A stretch of 64,000 nucleotides of DNA, taken from the NCBI GenBank assembly GCA_934045075.1, contig OW203726.1, forward strand, positions 7,028,860-7,092,859, written 5' to 3'. A program made the translations under genes and the position numbers. Positions within the stretch are counted from its first letter, which is position 1; each line of letters opens with the position of its first letter. The notes under the pieces are model-generated. The model saw only the letters and a list, made by a program, of their open reading frames with translations. It did no database searches and had not been told where the DNA came from. Below, in pieces: positions 1-12,062 of the stretch. This stretch comes from Yponomeuta sedellus. Lineage: Eukaryota; Arthropoda; Insecta; Lepidoptera; Yponomeutidae.

Positions 1-222
1 AAACCAGTTTCGGGTGAAAGTTCGATGTTCTGCAGATTATAGTTTTGTCTCGAGAATGCGACGCGCTTACAAGCAATTCGATAATGCCTCCATTGACCCC
101 AAAAAAGTCTATGACCGAAAACGAAACATACAATTTCGAAGTCAATGGTGAACGAAGTACACGTAACAACTAAGAATCAACACTAATTCTGTCAAATGCG
201 TAAGAAAAAAATTAAAAGACAC

Positions 223-439
223 CTGCAATAGTCTTCTTTGGGTCTCCAAGGATGCACTCGTCCTTCAAGGCGCAGCAGAACTTCTTGTTCTCCCTCTCCG
301 CCGTGGCATTTGGCAGGAACATAGACAGTATGGCCACATCCTCGTTGTTCTCCCGGGCCCTCCTGATCCTGTCCTGTCCGACAGTCTTTGTCGTCAGGTG
401 TAAACGCGACTTTAAATCGTTACTCAGCACGTCCGTCAT
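223..439 (-). CDS. Start-containing exon, possible alternative first exon of Limpet
   Basis: An ATG at 439 opens 72 codons plus one base, ending at a GT donor (GCAG|GTGTCT, 222-221). Without splicing the frame stops three codons later. The peptide starts MTDVLSNDLKSRL and ends CALKDECILGDPKKTIAG; I see no named domain. Codon use is GC-richer than its surroundings and looks like real coding sequence. The exon ends in phase 1 with a Gly codon split after G, the same phase and residue as the LIM3/LIM4 exon ending at 12892. It could therefore splice to the same downstream LIM exon off the left edge, giving a short Limpet form from a third promoter. That link is inference. A separate gene nested in Limpet is the main alternative, and the donor is only moderate. 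Confidence 0.5.
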
Positions 440-700
440 TTTGAAAACAAAAAAATACTGGCCGGTTCAAACAGAAACAATATTAAATTCCGCGCGCCGT
501 TTCGTCGCGTCAAATTCGAATTTGGAAGAGCGTTCGCGGTCCGATGTAGGCTTCGCGGCTGACGGTCTGCGACTAAGACCAAGTGAAGCGGCGACATGTA
601 GGCAGAGCGGGTATCACCAGCCGAAGGCGGTTGATTAAACTTAATTGATCCGAGATAAGAGGCCCCCAAACGCCCCCGTAAGAGAAAGATTAACTAATCA
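440..700 (-). promoter_or_regulatory. Likely 5'UTR/promoter of the exon at 223-439
   Basis: This stretch directly upstream (minus strand) of the ATG is richer in CpG than the flanking sequence, especially at about 490-630 (gcgcgccg, cgttcgcggtccg). No clear TATA box was seen. It is the natural place for the transcription start. A plus-strand open frame across 252-638 is a shadow. Confidence 0.3.
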
Positions 701-1335
701 GGCGAATAAGGAAGCTTTAATTGGACCTCATTTTTAGATCTCCACTAATCCGCAATGTTTGTTATTAGGTCATTCGTGATAAGTGGGATACCTGCACGTG
801 CGGTTAACATCACGTTTTTTAAACAAAGACTTAATTCATGAAGTAATGCTAATGCCGTTCGCAATTACATTATGTGACACGTATTCTATCACCTGTTGGA
901 TGTTTATAAATCTAACTCGACGTTACAAAAACGTGCAACCACATTTCATGAAAAAATAGAGTTATTACCACTTGAGATTGACGCAATAAAGTTATTAATG
1001 TAGGAGTGCTTCGAATCACAGAAGCCATTGAGTTAATTTATAGACATGATGATCTTGAGATGAACTCCGTTTAATAGATTTGACACTAGGCAGCTACTTG
1101 GATCGACCTACATTAATTCTTGTTATACTGTTTGTTATTGCTTTATCAGTTATACTGCACTTTTTATATAGTTAATACATTTGATACTAAGTATAAATAT
1201 CATATATTAATTATTTTTTTACTGTTTGTTATTGACTTTTTATATAAGTAGTTGCAGGGTTAACCTAGGTACCATTTTTGACCATCCCGCGTTGCTGGTA
1301 CCAGCAGCGGGGCTTAGGGTCCATGTCCAACTCAT

Positions 1336-1755
1336 CCTACTAATATTATAAACGCGAAAGTTTGTAAGTATGGATGGATGTTTGTTTGTTACTCTTTCAC
1401 GTAATAATTACTGAACGGATTTTAATGAAACTCTAATATACCTTATACATCACAATAACACATAGGCTTGAATTTATGAGGATATTGGGTTTTCTTCTTC
1501 GGGCTATATTAGTCCACTGCTGGACATAGCCCTCCCCTAATGAGCGCAAGGTTGTGCCATCATTGGGGGGTAATGCCCATAATGGATATTGGGTGAATTG
1601 TCCAAAATATGGCGATAAGTGTCAAGTAAGTAGGAAAAAATCTAACATCTGCGAGCTATTCTGGCGTGCGCTGCCAAAACCTTTTGTACACCACGCTAAT
1701 ATAAGCTACTCGAAATACTAATCCTGTGCAGACGAAGTCGCGGGCACCAGCTAGT
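1336..1755 (+). repeat. Interspersed repeat ending 'gacgaagtcgcgggc ... gctagt', with an RTE 3' end inside
   Basis: It begins 'cctactaatattataaacg' and ends 'gacgaagtcgcgggcacc agctagt', a form common in lepidopteran genomes. The middle (about 1489-1590) is interrupted by a minus-oriented LINE 3' end: 'cttcttcgggc', then 'ccactgctggacatagcc', then 'cctcccctaatgagcgc'. The same LINE tail occurs at 55799-55880, and in plus orientation at 59433-59512. A related, degraded copy of the outer repeat lies at about 46960-47330. Confidence 0.6.
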
Positions 1756-2477
1756 GTACATAATATATCTTTCAGCTTGTTATTACACTATTGTTTGAAT
1801 TCTTACAGCCTTGTTTATAAAACCCTATTCCACTAAAACATTTCTAGATGCGTTTTATTTAATCTGTGGTTACGACATTTCCTTGTAAAGTCTCTACCAC
1901 AGACTATTTTAGTTAGCATTTTTGGAGGGTTTTAAGCAATTGTGTTTTTTATAAATAAGACCTTTTAAATTAATTTCAATTCAATTTATGTCAACATACA
2001 GAATTTATATTCTGGTTGCTGAATGTCAATGTAAAATTTAAAATGTTAGCCGTTGCCTTCGGGTCATAGTGTAGTGGAGAAAAGGCAGCGGGAAAAAAAC
2101 TCCACTCTGACCATCTTTTCTCAAGTCATCTTAAACCAAATACAGCGATTGCCTCCAATACGTATGATAAGATTTCATGATTACCATCAATAACTTGAAA
2201 TGCCAAAGAATTAGTTAAGTGTCTTACTAAAGTAGGGAAAACATAAGTGCTGCGGCCAGACACACGAACAGCAGTCGTTCACTGGTATAACGCAGTGGTC
2301 AGCCATCATCAGTCTCAACCATTTTGGAGGGAGATAGATGACCCGGCTACCACGTCACCATTCGATTGATCTTTTATGTTCTTGCGTGGTTCTTGCTTTC
2401 GTAACAGAGCGTATACATATTTCATTTCACGCAGCTTTGGTCTGGGAGTAGACAATTTTTTTTATTACTTCCAACTT

Positions 2478-2614
2478 TAGTCGGCCAAAGCAGCGGTGGG
2501 GCGGGATGATCCCTCCTTCTTACCCAAATGGGAGATGACTGCTCAAGACAGGGAGAAGTGGAAGTTCATGGGGGACGCCTTTTTCCAGCAGTGGGACACA
2601 AACGCGGCTATGTA
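2478..2614 (+). pseudogene. LINE reverse-transcriptase C-terminus remnant
   Basis: Plus-strand translation gives a GRPKQRW-like motif in one frame, then in another frame KWEMTAQDREKWKFMGDAFF followed by QQWDTNAAM and a stop. The W-x2-M/L-GxAFxQQWD ending is typical of the C-terminus of certain insect LINE ORF2 proteins. The frame change and short length mark it as dead. A short A tract follows the stop. Confidence 0.6.
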
Positions 2615-3618
2615 AAAAAAACCTATCAAATTCAAGAAATTGACAATGGAGGTTGAATTAACGAGATTAATGAATTACCTAGGACGATCAAACAACTTCA
2701 TAGATATTGTTGCCTCCCGTGTTTAACGATTTTTACGAGAAGGTATATACAGTTTGTTTAGACGTAGACATGAAATGAAATATGGTGTTTACGTTGCGTA
2801 TATTCTTAGCGCAAGTTTTAAATCAGCAGCGGCGCGGTAAATATTCAATAATGTGTTTTATAACGATGTAGCTAATTTTAACCAAGCTTAGTATCTTATG
2901 TAGCGCTATGTTTTTTCTTGAGCTTTTTTGGTTAGGAATCTGTGGATAAAATTATAATATCGTGTGGTCCGTTGTCAAAACGTTTTTAATTAATAGCTTA
3001 TATTAGGACGTATAATTGGTGTACGCTCCAAATGGCGGTTTAGGTCAAAGCATGTTGTGTATGGTCGTGCATATTTAGTTTGACTATATTTTTTTATTAT
3101 GATTATGTTAAAGATTGTGATATCTACCTACCTACTAAGGTAGGTACTTAACCAAGACTTACGTACACCCCTTGAGCAACAGAAATGACCACCTGGAAAA
3201 GATCAATAGACCAAGTGGACATCTGTGGTTGAGGCCCCATGCTCCCCTAGGAGTTATAGGACCGAAGAAGTAACCAAGAACTTCAAAATCGACAATATGT
3301 AATATTTTTAAACAAAGACTTGTGGTAGACATGGAAGGACATATTTGATAGATTTAGATTTGATATTACGTTTAATGTTATCCCACTGTTGCCCACGCAC
3401 CTTGGTAGTATTCCTCGACAGCATGAAGCGTTATTTAAAACTTTGTTTTTGTATGGAAATTTGTTCATCTACATTAAGCTTGTATTATGCATGCATGGGA
3501 TAAATTAATTTGTTCAATGTGAATACATATTTGTCATTGTCACTATGAAGATTACCGTGTTAAACATTATGACAATGCATCTTTAATTATTTGTTTTTAG
3601 GTAGCCTATATACGGCAC

Positions 3619-3892
3619 AGGCTCAAAGAGAGAGAGTATGGGCTTAGTTACAAGGCGTGCCCACCGCGGATTGACAATTACAAGTGCTTAGTTTTAAACA
3701 CCTCGGAAACATTCAGGTTTCTTCAAGATGTTTTCCTTCAGACTTAGCGAGTGGCATTGCTACTATAATTTCCCAACTGTACATGACTTAGAAAACAAAG
3801 TCATTATCACATGCCGGGCTTCGAACCCAGGAGCTCCCTATTGAGAAGCCGGCGCTCTACCGCTCCGCTACCACCGCTCTATCTCGGGGCCT
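3619..3892 (-). mobile_element. tRNA-derived SINE, minus orientation
   Basis: Read on the minus strand, it starts with a tRNA-like head ('gagcggtggtagcggag ... cggtagagcgccgg ... gggttcgaagcccggc') containing recognisable A- and B-box segments. It continues into a tail with 'gactttgttttctaagtcat', 'ccactcgctaagtctgaagg' and 'aatccgcggtgggcac'. The same tail modules occur at 9171-9521, 10476-10680, 28400-28780 and 31135-31290, which defines a family in this window. Confidence 0.7.
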
Positions 3893-6800
3893 ATCTTAAA
3901 TGAAATGAATTTCCCTTGCAGTGAGGCGGGGTAACGTCGCCAGCGTAGTGGGATCCTTTAGGTCGGATGTGCGGGTATGTACCGGGGCGGGTATTTCCTC
4001 TCAGTGTTTTCTTTGTTTGTGTTTTCTGTTGCCAGTGTTTTGTTATAATTTTTCATTTTTATATTTGAGGAAGCTTTTTGCGAATGAGTTTCATTTTTAA
4101 ATGATGATATAATACTACGAGTATATTACTGGCTGACGCCGCAAACGTCGTTTTGCCACATTAATTAGCCTACGTTCTATTCTCAAACCTACTTTACGAC
4201 ATAAAAAACGGTGAAACCAATTTGGGAGAAATTCGATCAAACACTGTGACACGAGATTTTTATATATTTGATTTTTTCTTTCTTAAGTTCGACGGAGCTT
4301 TATGAATTTTTTTTTATTCTTTTATTATTTTTATTATTTTATTTTAAACTCACAGGTGTTTACACGACAGAGGTATATACAAACATAATCTATAGGTCTT
4401 GAACTTCACTGCAACCCAAAAGCAGTTTACACAGCATGATAATTATCATTAAATATATATACATCACATTAGTATCAGAATTAAGCATTTTACATTAAAA
4501 TTAAGCTTTTTTGACCTACTTATTCATGTAATAGTCTTCAGAATAACATTAAATAGGTAACTGAAACCACGAAATTAATGTAATTTTAATGTTTTGATAT
4601 TTTGTATGTGATTCTTGTAAATAAATATTTTCTTGTCTACAAAAAGGGAAAAGTTTAGACGCACTTTTGAATCATACGGTACACCCTTGCAAGGTTAATG
4701 GGAAAACCATGTAATTCGGAACACAATAATTTTGACACATTAACATAAAAAGAACAATAAATCCGAGTGTATCATACATATTTATGGGACAAGTGATATC
4801 TGGTATAAATTATGGGGGCAGAGATCGTATGATATGACAATTATTTATAAGGACCTCTTCTGATGAGCTGAGGATGGCAAGGTCATCGCTGCTTTTTATA
4901 GTAAGCGTAGAGTCAAAAGATGTCCGGCAACGTAATTGATTGTCACATTATGCAGAATAGAGCAAATAATGTTGTGTTTTTACTGGATACTTATACAGCC
5001 CACGCATAATGAGTCAGATTAGGTACCACTTCGCTGGGTTCGAGTAGACTTATTGTCATCGATTGTGGAGGAGGCAAGAAAACCCACGAATGAGAACACA
5101 AACTAATACTTTGAGGATGCGCTCGCTATTAGTTCTGAATATGAATTTAACAGGCGTATTTGTTAAAAAAGCCTTTCAAGTCATCAAACGTGTTTTAATC
5201 CAAAAGTCACAGCGAGAGACACGTCACAAGAAAAAGTGCAACAATGCTACGTTTTGGCAGGCGCTTCTTAAAGCATGTATTTCTTAATTCTTACTTCATT
5301 CTAAACAGGTTCGAAAACCTCGAATCATGTTCTCTCTTTTGATATGAATGTTCGTGATCGGTGGCGTGACTCCCATAGCTCTTTTTTTGGATTTGGGCGT
5401 GTCAGATAATTTGAAGAAGAGCCTCTAGGTATAGGTAACTAATTATATTTTTGTGACTAAGAATCGTGACTTACTAGATTGTCTTGTTTAGATTACCTAC
5501 TAAATAGTTGGACCGTTGGACTGCAAGATCGAAAGAAAAGACAAAGGTACACATTAACTCAGCAACGTAAACGAGGTATTTGTACTTGCCTGAAATATAG
5601 ACTTTCGCGGGTCAGAAAGCAGCTCTTATTTGTCCAGAAAATTTCCATTTGAAACATTTCCTATTTCTTCATCTATTCCTGGTGTAAAATTATGTATTAT
5701 CAATAAATCCAGAAACTTGATACCCTCAATTTGTATGAGATAATATCGACTTGACGTGCTCAATTTGTACTTAAAATATTTTTTTTTTTCATCTAATTTT
5801 GAAACCAGACGTGCAAAATTTAAATAAAAAACATAAAGAACTTTTAAATTTAGAGTTATGTCAACGACGCGGTATACATACCTACATGAAATGAAAAGGT
5901 TTTATTCAAAGTAGCGCAGATACTGGGGCTTAATGACCGTTACAAGTCTAACTAGGTGTCCATTTCAAGGGATAGATATTATTTTATTCTATGTTATAGT
6001 ATCATATAGGTACGAGTATCTCTTGTATGACACCCACACTTATCCAAAAATACGAATGATGGCACAAATTGCCCCAGCGCACGAAACCGCGGAAGTGTCC
6101 AGATTGTGACTCATGCATATGGAAACTTGATTATTTGCAGCAATTTTTCCACAGAATTAAAATACAAATCGGCTATGCAGGATACAGCGTACCGTTACCT
6201 TCAACGGTAATTGGTAAAAGATTGCGATGTAATTTGTATAGTATTCTCATAACACAGTTAGATTCTTGGGAGCTTTTTAGTGCCAATGGGCACAGATCGT
6301 TTTGCGTCAACAGATTGATTATCTTTTAACCGACTTCAAATAAGCAGTTCTTCATTCTCAAGCAAGTCAGTTCTCAAAAGTGGGTATGCAGACAAATTCG
6401 TCGTAATTTGAAAGACGTACTTATTTATTTTCAGCGATAATTATTTACGACGTTGTTAGATTTAAGCAATTCATTCTTTAAGAATCCATCAGTAGGCCCG
6501 CAGTGACATCAGTGCACTGCTGGCTTTCTGGAAAGAGTTAGGCAGGCTGGAGTTCACTCACAGCTCTACAATGGACTAACCATCAGGTCTAACTATGTAC
6601 GTGAAAGTCACTGAACTCTTCTTCCTATTATTTTAAAATACCTTTTTTTGTTACAAACATAGTTTGTCTGAAAGGTTATATTACCTCTCTAGTTTCTAAC
6701 AAAGGTTGGTTCCGAACTGTTTTGTTGGATTACATCATTTGTGTTACGCACACTTTACGGAAGCTTTACTTTCTGGTATTTACGTATGAGAAACCTATCA

Positions 6801-7980
6801 AATAAGTGACACATACCAAAAAGAACCCTTTTCATTACTCAGTATTTTCATTACACCGACAGCCATACAAGAGCGATGTTGGGTTAATTTAGACCCCATC
6901 TCATTTGGGTCGTAGTAATTACTTGTCCTAGTTCAATTTACGAGTGTTGTTCGCCGTATTTATAGGAGTGTCAATGCGATCTGCATGTACTGGTATATTC
7001 CTAGTGTAACTGATTACATGTCGCATGTCGTTTTTCGATTCTAGCACTTATATCAGTGGTTATAAGAGCCCGGTGTGCCAGTTTATTAGGCACAGCTTGT
7101 GTTGGTTCTAGTGGAAGTATTTCGTGTAATGTCTTGACAAATTTAGCGACTGCTGATGGCATACCTGTTTGTTTATCGAAGCGTGAGGGGACTGTCGACA
7201 ACTGGTCGACCTTTATATTTTTCTTATGTCACCCGTAAGGTACCTAACGGAGTAGTGTGCACGCGTGTAAAGGTCGATTCGGTGTCGACTGTACGTTGCG
7301 AGTTTGAAGACCGGTGCATTAATCACTAAGGAGAATCCGGTTCAGGATATCTATAAATTTTGGCGTCATTTTATGAGAAATTTGTTTCTTGTCTGAGCAG
7401 CAACCAGCTCACTCGCCTACCCAGTAGAAAAAATGACATCCGGTGTATCATTAGTTTTTTGTTTGAAACCTGTTTTTTATCCACCACCATAATTGAAATA
7501 TTAAGATAACAAGACACGTGTTTCTTTCGTTTTAGTACTATTATTTACCGGGTAAAAATAATAGATTAGGTACTATGAATATACGTTGTTGTCTAAATTA
7601 CTACTATTGGGGTCGAACTGTCCTTTTGATGGACATTAAATGATCTTTCCGGCAAAAAAAAACCAACAGGTTGATAATATAAGTAATTCTGTTAAAGATT
7701 ATAATTATTATGATTTTCTAACTGACTCCGCAATCGTTGATTTGCCATATGAATTAATCTACAACCTGTTTGAATTGTAACGTCCATTAAGCCGCAGTTT
7801 CTGCGCTACTTTGAATAAAACCTTTACATTTAATTTCATTACATAAAAAAATCATGAATATCAGTGAAGCCGTTTCGGAGGAGTTCGATAGCTAGCACTG
7901 TGACACGAGATTTGTATGTATTACATTTTCATACATGGAGTTTATGAATGATACATAAGGCATAGAAAATAATGATTAAA
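3893..7980. other. Intergenic/intronic AT-rich stretch
   Basis: No supported exon was found. 4300-4480 resembles an antisense LINE 3' end (T-rich start, then 'cacaggtgtttacacgac'). 5886-5980 holds 'ttttattcaaagtagcgcag ... gcttaatgaccg', repeated at 28946-29010 and 53866-53935 and inverted at 7775-7830. 6490-6600 shares 'gtgcactgctggc' and 'ggctggagt' modules with 57430-57540. The open frames at 6069-6329 and 7001-7238 show no recognisable domain and occur on both strands at once. Confidence 0.55.
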
Positions 7981-8440
7981 AGGACAGGCATTTTATAAAA
8001 CGCGTTCTCTGTGCGCGCTGCTCGCTAGTGGAACTCTCTGCCGAAAGCAATTAGGGATAGTCCAACTATGTCACAGTTCCAAAGAAAATTGAAAGAGTTT
8101 TTTTTTCTAATCTATAATAGATTATAAATGGAATAAAATATTATTCTATTTCGATATCAACCCTTGTATGTTTCCACTGCTGGGGCTCTTCTTGCATGGC
8201 AGTATTTAAGGTTAGGCTTATTCTGTTTAGAAAATAATATTTTATTATTTTAACTATAACTTGGTAAGAAGTATATCTATGCTTATTATAGTTTAGAACT
8301 AATGTATTAATTTCTTTCCAATATTTTTACTCGTGTAAGTTTTATGTAGGTATGTTAGTAAGTAGTATTTTATTTCTAAGTTTAGGTAGCGGGTAACTAA
8401 TATTGTTTGAATTATATTTGCCTATCCCCGCTTTCTTTTT
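7981..8440 (+). pseudogene. Decayed LINE 3' end interrupted by a 5S-SINE fragment
   Basis: At 8000-8130 the plus strand reads like the C-terminus of a Jockey/CR1-type ORF2 ('...LVELSAESN', then after stops 'VPKKIERVFFSNL'). It is heavily mutated. At about 8157-8216 lies a minus-oriented piece of the 5S-derived SINE ('tatcaacccttgtatg ... aaggttaggctta'). A T-rich, LINE-3'UTR-like stretch follows to about 8440. Confidence 0.45.
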
Positions 8441-8518
8441 TTAAACATTCAAAAATTTTCAGGCTGGCTGGAAGAAATTCCTGTCGAAATAAGTCCGCCT
8501 TTGTTCGAAATTTTTATG

Positions 8519-8717
8519 GCTTTGTATGTTATTATACTATTTTTATTTTTAATGCACTAACCCGTGTTAAGGAACAAATTTAAAAACCTATTTAGAGGCT
8601 AAAAATTTCACCCATGCCGGGATTCGAACCCGCAACCTCTGGCTATCCGTGACAGCGCTCTACCAATTGAGCTGAAATTTTTAGCCTTTAAATAGGTTTT
8701 TAGCTTTGTATGTTATT
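8519..8717 (-). mobile_element. tRNA-core snap-back retroposon, copy A
   Basis: It is flanked by a perfect 15-bp duplication (8519-8533 and 8703-8717, gctttgtatgttatt). The insert 8534-8702 begins with the long tail ('atactatttttattttt', 'aatgcactaacccg', 'aacctatttagaggct') and continues into an antisense tRNA-like core with B box (ggattcgaacc). It stops within the A-box arm and then repeats the tail inverted ('tttttagcctttaaatagg'). In sense orientation the 5' end is an inverted copy of the 3' tail. Confidence 0.8.
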
Positions 8718-8746
8718 TAAGTTGCTGCTATGGTTTGTATAATCTG

Positions 8747-8958
8747 TTAGCTTTTAGAAATTACCTCGGCTACTACCGGATAGAATCGGATATATTCGTG
8801 TAATAGAAATATCGGAACTAATATGACACATAATTTACATAACTTTTCAAAATAGTGAAGAAAAGTTTTATACATAGCATGAAGTAGTATTGCACTCGAG
8901 TGTTTTCGGCGAAAACCGAGGCCTAGTCTAGAGGCCGAGATATATTCTAAAAGCTAAT
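8747..8958. mobile_element. MITE-like element, family 1
   Basis: The ends 'tagcttttagaaattacctc' and 'gagatatattctaaaagcta' are inverted relatives. The interior has 'ttcgtgtaatagaaatatcg' and 'ttttcggcgaaaaccgagg'. The same modules occur in opposite order at 46505-46690, so this is a dispersed element. No target duplication was defined. Confidence 0.55.
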
Positions 8959-9170
8959 AGACTGTATTGTGCAGTAAAGTGTAACAAACAAATAATCAAG
9001 CTATTTTAGCAGCCGAAATGAGATATACAGTACGTTAAATTAGTCAACGGATACGGGATCACTGCGCGCGGGATCTCGCTACTCAACTCGATTTTGTTAA
9101 TTAATTCATATATTTTTATTTATGGCCTTTTTTTGCATCTACTTAATGAGATGATTTATACAGCGTCCAG

Positions 9171-9521
9171 TGGTATCTTCACTCACACTAGATGGGTGAA
9201 GGGACCACTCCGACGCTGTAGTGCCTGGGACATAGTTTTATAGATGGTGTAGGCTTGCCCAGCACCTATACCATCCTGACAGCTTAGTCGGCCTAGCCCA
9301 CAGGAAAGACTAGTCAATACGTGCGGAGCCAACCAAGCCACGGGTTTCCTCACGATGTTTTCCTTCACCGTTAGCGTGTGGTATTGCGACTACAAATTCG
9401 CAAATGTACGTAACTTCGAAATTAAACAAAGTCATTGGTACATGCCCGCACTCGGGATCGAACCTGGGGCTCTCGCTTGCCAGTCCATGGTTCTACCCAC
9501 TGAGCTACCACCGCTACAATT
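9171..9521 (-). mobile_element. tRNA-derived SINE, minus orientation
   Basis: The minus strand starts 'tagcggtggtagctcagtgg' (A box) and has 'atcccgagtgcgggcat' in the B-box region. The shared family tail follows: 'caatgactttgtttaatttc', 'ataccacacgctaacgg', 'gaaggaaaacatcgtgagg'. The far portion (9171-9300) has further 3' sequence. It is the longest copy of this family here. Confidence 0.7.
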
Positions 9522-10475
9522 AATTCATAATAGCAAAAATATACATTATACATTACAACTAGGTATGGCACAACACGGAAAGTTCTGATTGGAACAACCA
9601 CTTAAAAACTAGATACATGCAAGACAAATATATGTATTTATAATTATTTTAACACAATTTTTAACTTTTTAACTTTTATTTAATACATTTTTTTTTATGA
9701 AACCTAACAACATTTACTGATTTTATTGATTTTACACCTAAACGTGCTGAGTGAATCTGAAAAAATATCTATTTTGGGATCTTTACTATGTACATCACTA
9801 TGACTCTGACATATTCTATTAATGGGAGAATGCGAGCCTATGTTTGTTCTAGCGTGAGGTCCACGCAATGTTGTAACTTGTAAGTATATAATATCTGCCA
9901 GTTTCCTTTCAACAAGAATCAATTTACACCCAGTATCGTCGAGGCGCGGCGTGGCAATGGCATTGGTGAGCTTTTTGAGCCTTCATCGGGTAGCCGAATC
10001 ACCTTAACACTTCCATAAGGGGGCACGCCAAGTGCATGCTATAAAAGGTCCGATTGTACGCTCGTATCAGTTTACAAGATCACCTACAAGCTCGCCTGGC
10101 ATGTGTGATAATCTGTGGTGAACTGGTGATCAGCTGTGATCGGATTAGGTAGGGTATAAATACCTACAGTTGGCGAGTAGACATAAAAACACAAAATTCA
10201 GGGTTGCCTAAAAATAGGTATTCAAAAACATCCATATTATTTTTTAAATACTTTAAGTAACATAACTAAATATAAGTGAGTACCTCGTGGGCCAACGCGC
10301 TTGTCTACCAAAACAGAGTTTTGGTACTTGACTTGTCCGTGTGTATATCCATGTTTATGATGACCTTGTCTGGTTACCATAACACAGTGTATCCTAGTTT
10401 AGGACCAAGAAAAGTGAATGTGTTGGGTGGAAGTTATTTGTGCATGTCATTTAAACTCGTCTAACAGTTAGCTTA
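9522..10475. other. No gene seen; fragment of a second SINE
   Basis: AT-rich sequence without supported exons. 10330-10445 holds 'atgtttatgatgaccttgtc', 'ggttaccataacacagtgta' and 'tcctagtttaggacca', the tail of the SINE seen complete at 34262-34500 and also at 11712-11815 and 25200-25250. Confidence 0.5.
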
Positions 10476-10680
10476 GATTCCCAGTGTCGGGATGTACCAA
10501 CTAATTTGTTCAACCTGTTTGCAATACCACTCGCTAACCGTGAAGGAAAACATCGAGAGAAAACCTGACTGTCTGAGGTGTTCAATACCTCAGCGCTGGA
10601 AATTACCAATCCGCCCGCGTAATTAAGCCCATACTCTGTGAGACAAGGCATGTACCCTGCAATACGACAGGAATACGATA
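10476..10680 (+). mobile_element. SINE tail, plus orientation
   Basis: It contains 'caataccactcgctaaccgt', 'gaaggaaaacatcgagag', 'gtctgaggtgttcaatacc', 'ggaaattaccaatccgcc' and 'agacaaggcatgtaccctgc'. These modules match the family at 3619, 28400 and 31135. The tRNA-like head is missing or too diverged to see. Confidence 0.55.
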
Positions 10681-10730
10681 CTGCCCTACGACGTTTATAG
10701 ACTACCTAAAAAAACTGTTAAGTTTGATGG

Positions 10731-10993
10731 CGAGAGATCGCTCTTTTAAAAACCTATTTAGAGGCTAAAAATTCCACCCAAGCCGGAATTCGAACCCGCG
10801 ACCTCTGGTTATCCGTGCCAGCGCTCTATCCAACTGAGCTAATGGGCGACTCACCGGCATCAGTGAAATTTCGAACCTCTTTACACTATTCTCTGTATTA
10901 CGTACAGGCAGCGACATCTGGCTGACTTCAGCTTCGACTTCGATTGCATCACTTACAGCTCTTTACGACTTTACTTACAACGAGAGATCGCTC
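10731..10993 (-). mobile_element. tRNA-core retroposon, copy B (nearly full unit)
   Basis: A perfect 13-bp duplication (cgagagatcgctc, 10731-10743 and 10981-10993) bounds a 237-bp insert. On the minus strand the order is a non-tRNA head ('gctgtaagtgatgcaatcga', 'cagatgtcgctgcctgtacg', 'aagaggttcgaaatttcac'), then a tRNA-like core (A box 'tagctcagttgg', B box 'gggttcgaattcc'), then the short tail 'agcctctaaataggttttta'. Having about 150 nt upstream of the tRNA-like part is unlike a classical SINE. Confidence 0.8.
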
Positions 10994-11537
10994 GTTTAGT
11001 TCGTTTAGGCGCTCGTTTGTTTCATTCGTTTATGGTTGCTCGTCAACTGTAGGGATGTATACTCTTCCTATTCCGATCACGGATGATCATAGACAAACAG
11101 GCACCGAGTAGGTGAAGAATTGAAGATGCATTCCCTATTTGGTCCACGGTGTAAATACCACTGGTTCAGAGTAAATAAGACGGGCATGTATGTTACGGTA
11201 ATTGCAAGTCCATTTAACTGTGGGTTTACACGAACAACTCGATTGTTTGCTAGTGTAGTGTTACAAGAAATACCGCTTTGTAGGTACGTGTTAACCATGG
11301 ACTTTACAATGACAATTCTGTGAAGAATTACTTAGATACAATATTAAAAGGTTGTTTACTCAATGGGGTTTCTCTACTCATAAAGAACTTTTATTATTAG
11401 AGAAAAATGTGCTAGAGCAAATATCACCGGATCTTTCTGGAAAATCCAGTTTTTCCGAGGAGAACTATCTGTTCACAGAATTGGTAATTCCATTCTTTTG
11501 TAAGGAAATTGTTCTAGTAATATAATTATATTTAACT

Positions 11538-11705
11538 CTTACTGTGCATTATATTCTTTTTTTTAATGCACTAACCCGTGCTCAGGACGGTTAGCTGGCA
11601 CCTTCTTTCTATGATCTAAGACTGGCACGGTTAGCCAGAGGTCCCGGGTTCTAGTTTCGGCATGGTCGGAATTTTTAGCCTCTAAATAGGAACTTACTGT
11701 GCATT
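11538..11705 (+). mobile_element. tRNA-core snap-back retroposon, copy C
   Basis: A 13-bp duplication (cttactgtgcatt at 11538-11550 and 11693-11705) encloses a 142-bp insert. The left end is the inverted long tail ('atgcactaacccgtgctcag'). The right part is sense: 'gccagaggtcccgggttc', then 'cggcatggtcgg', then 'tttagcctctaaatagg'. The middle is rearranged. Confidence 0.75.
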
Positions 11706-12062
11706 CAATGTCTTATGAAAGCGTATTTCCATGTTTGTGATGTCCTTGCCTATGGTTGCCATAGCACAGGGTACCCTAGTTTTGATCCAGGGTAGTGTTT
11801 TGTGAAAGTTATTATTAGAACTGAGGAAGTTAATGGTTCCGTACTTGAAAAGTGCCGACGGAACCCTATTAAAACGGGAATTATGCTACGATATCTGAAT
11901 GTTTGACCTACGAAAAGTATTGTCTCTCGAACCATAGTAGGTAGCTAGTTGAAATTATCAAAGCTAATAATAAAATGTATTTTTATAGGTTTTTTAACTT
12001 ATCATAGTATTTCTTAATGATTCGCGATGCTCATACATAGTTATATATTAAACGGGCCTAAT

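Larger units (their letters stand above)
701..3618. other. Non-coding, AT-rich, with old repeats
   Basis: No convincing exon was found. Besides the repeats listed separately, 1846-1970 matches a second copy at about 32655-32765 (shared stretches around 'tctgtggttacg' and 'ggagggttttaag'). The stretch 2063-2150 shares the 'ggcagcggg ... actccactctgacc' module with the inverted copy at 33965-34015 and with 52590-52620. Around 3188-3275 are remnants of a LINE 3' end ('acctggaaaagatcaata'). Confidence 0.6.

Noticed and set aside
252..638. 128-codon plus-strand frame
   Set aside because: Antisense to the start-containing exon at 223-439 and without recognisable protein features.
8581..8680. tRNA-like cores with A and B boxes as functional tRNA genes
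   Set aside because: They are embedded in repeats with flanking duplications, have poor anticodon loops, and several are cut within an arm.
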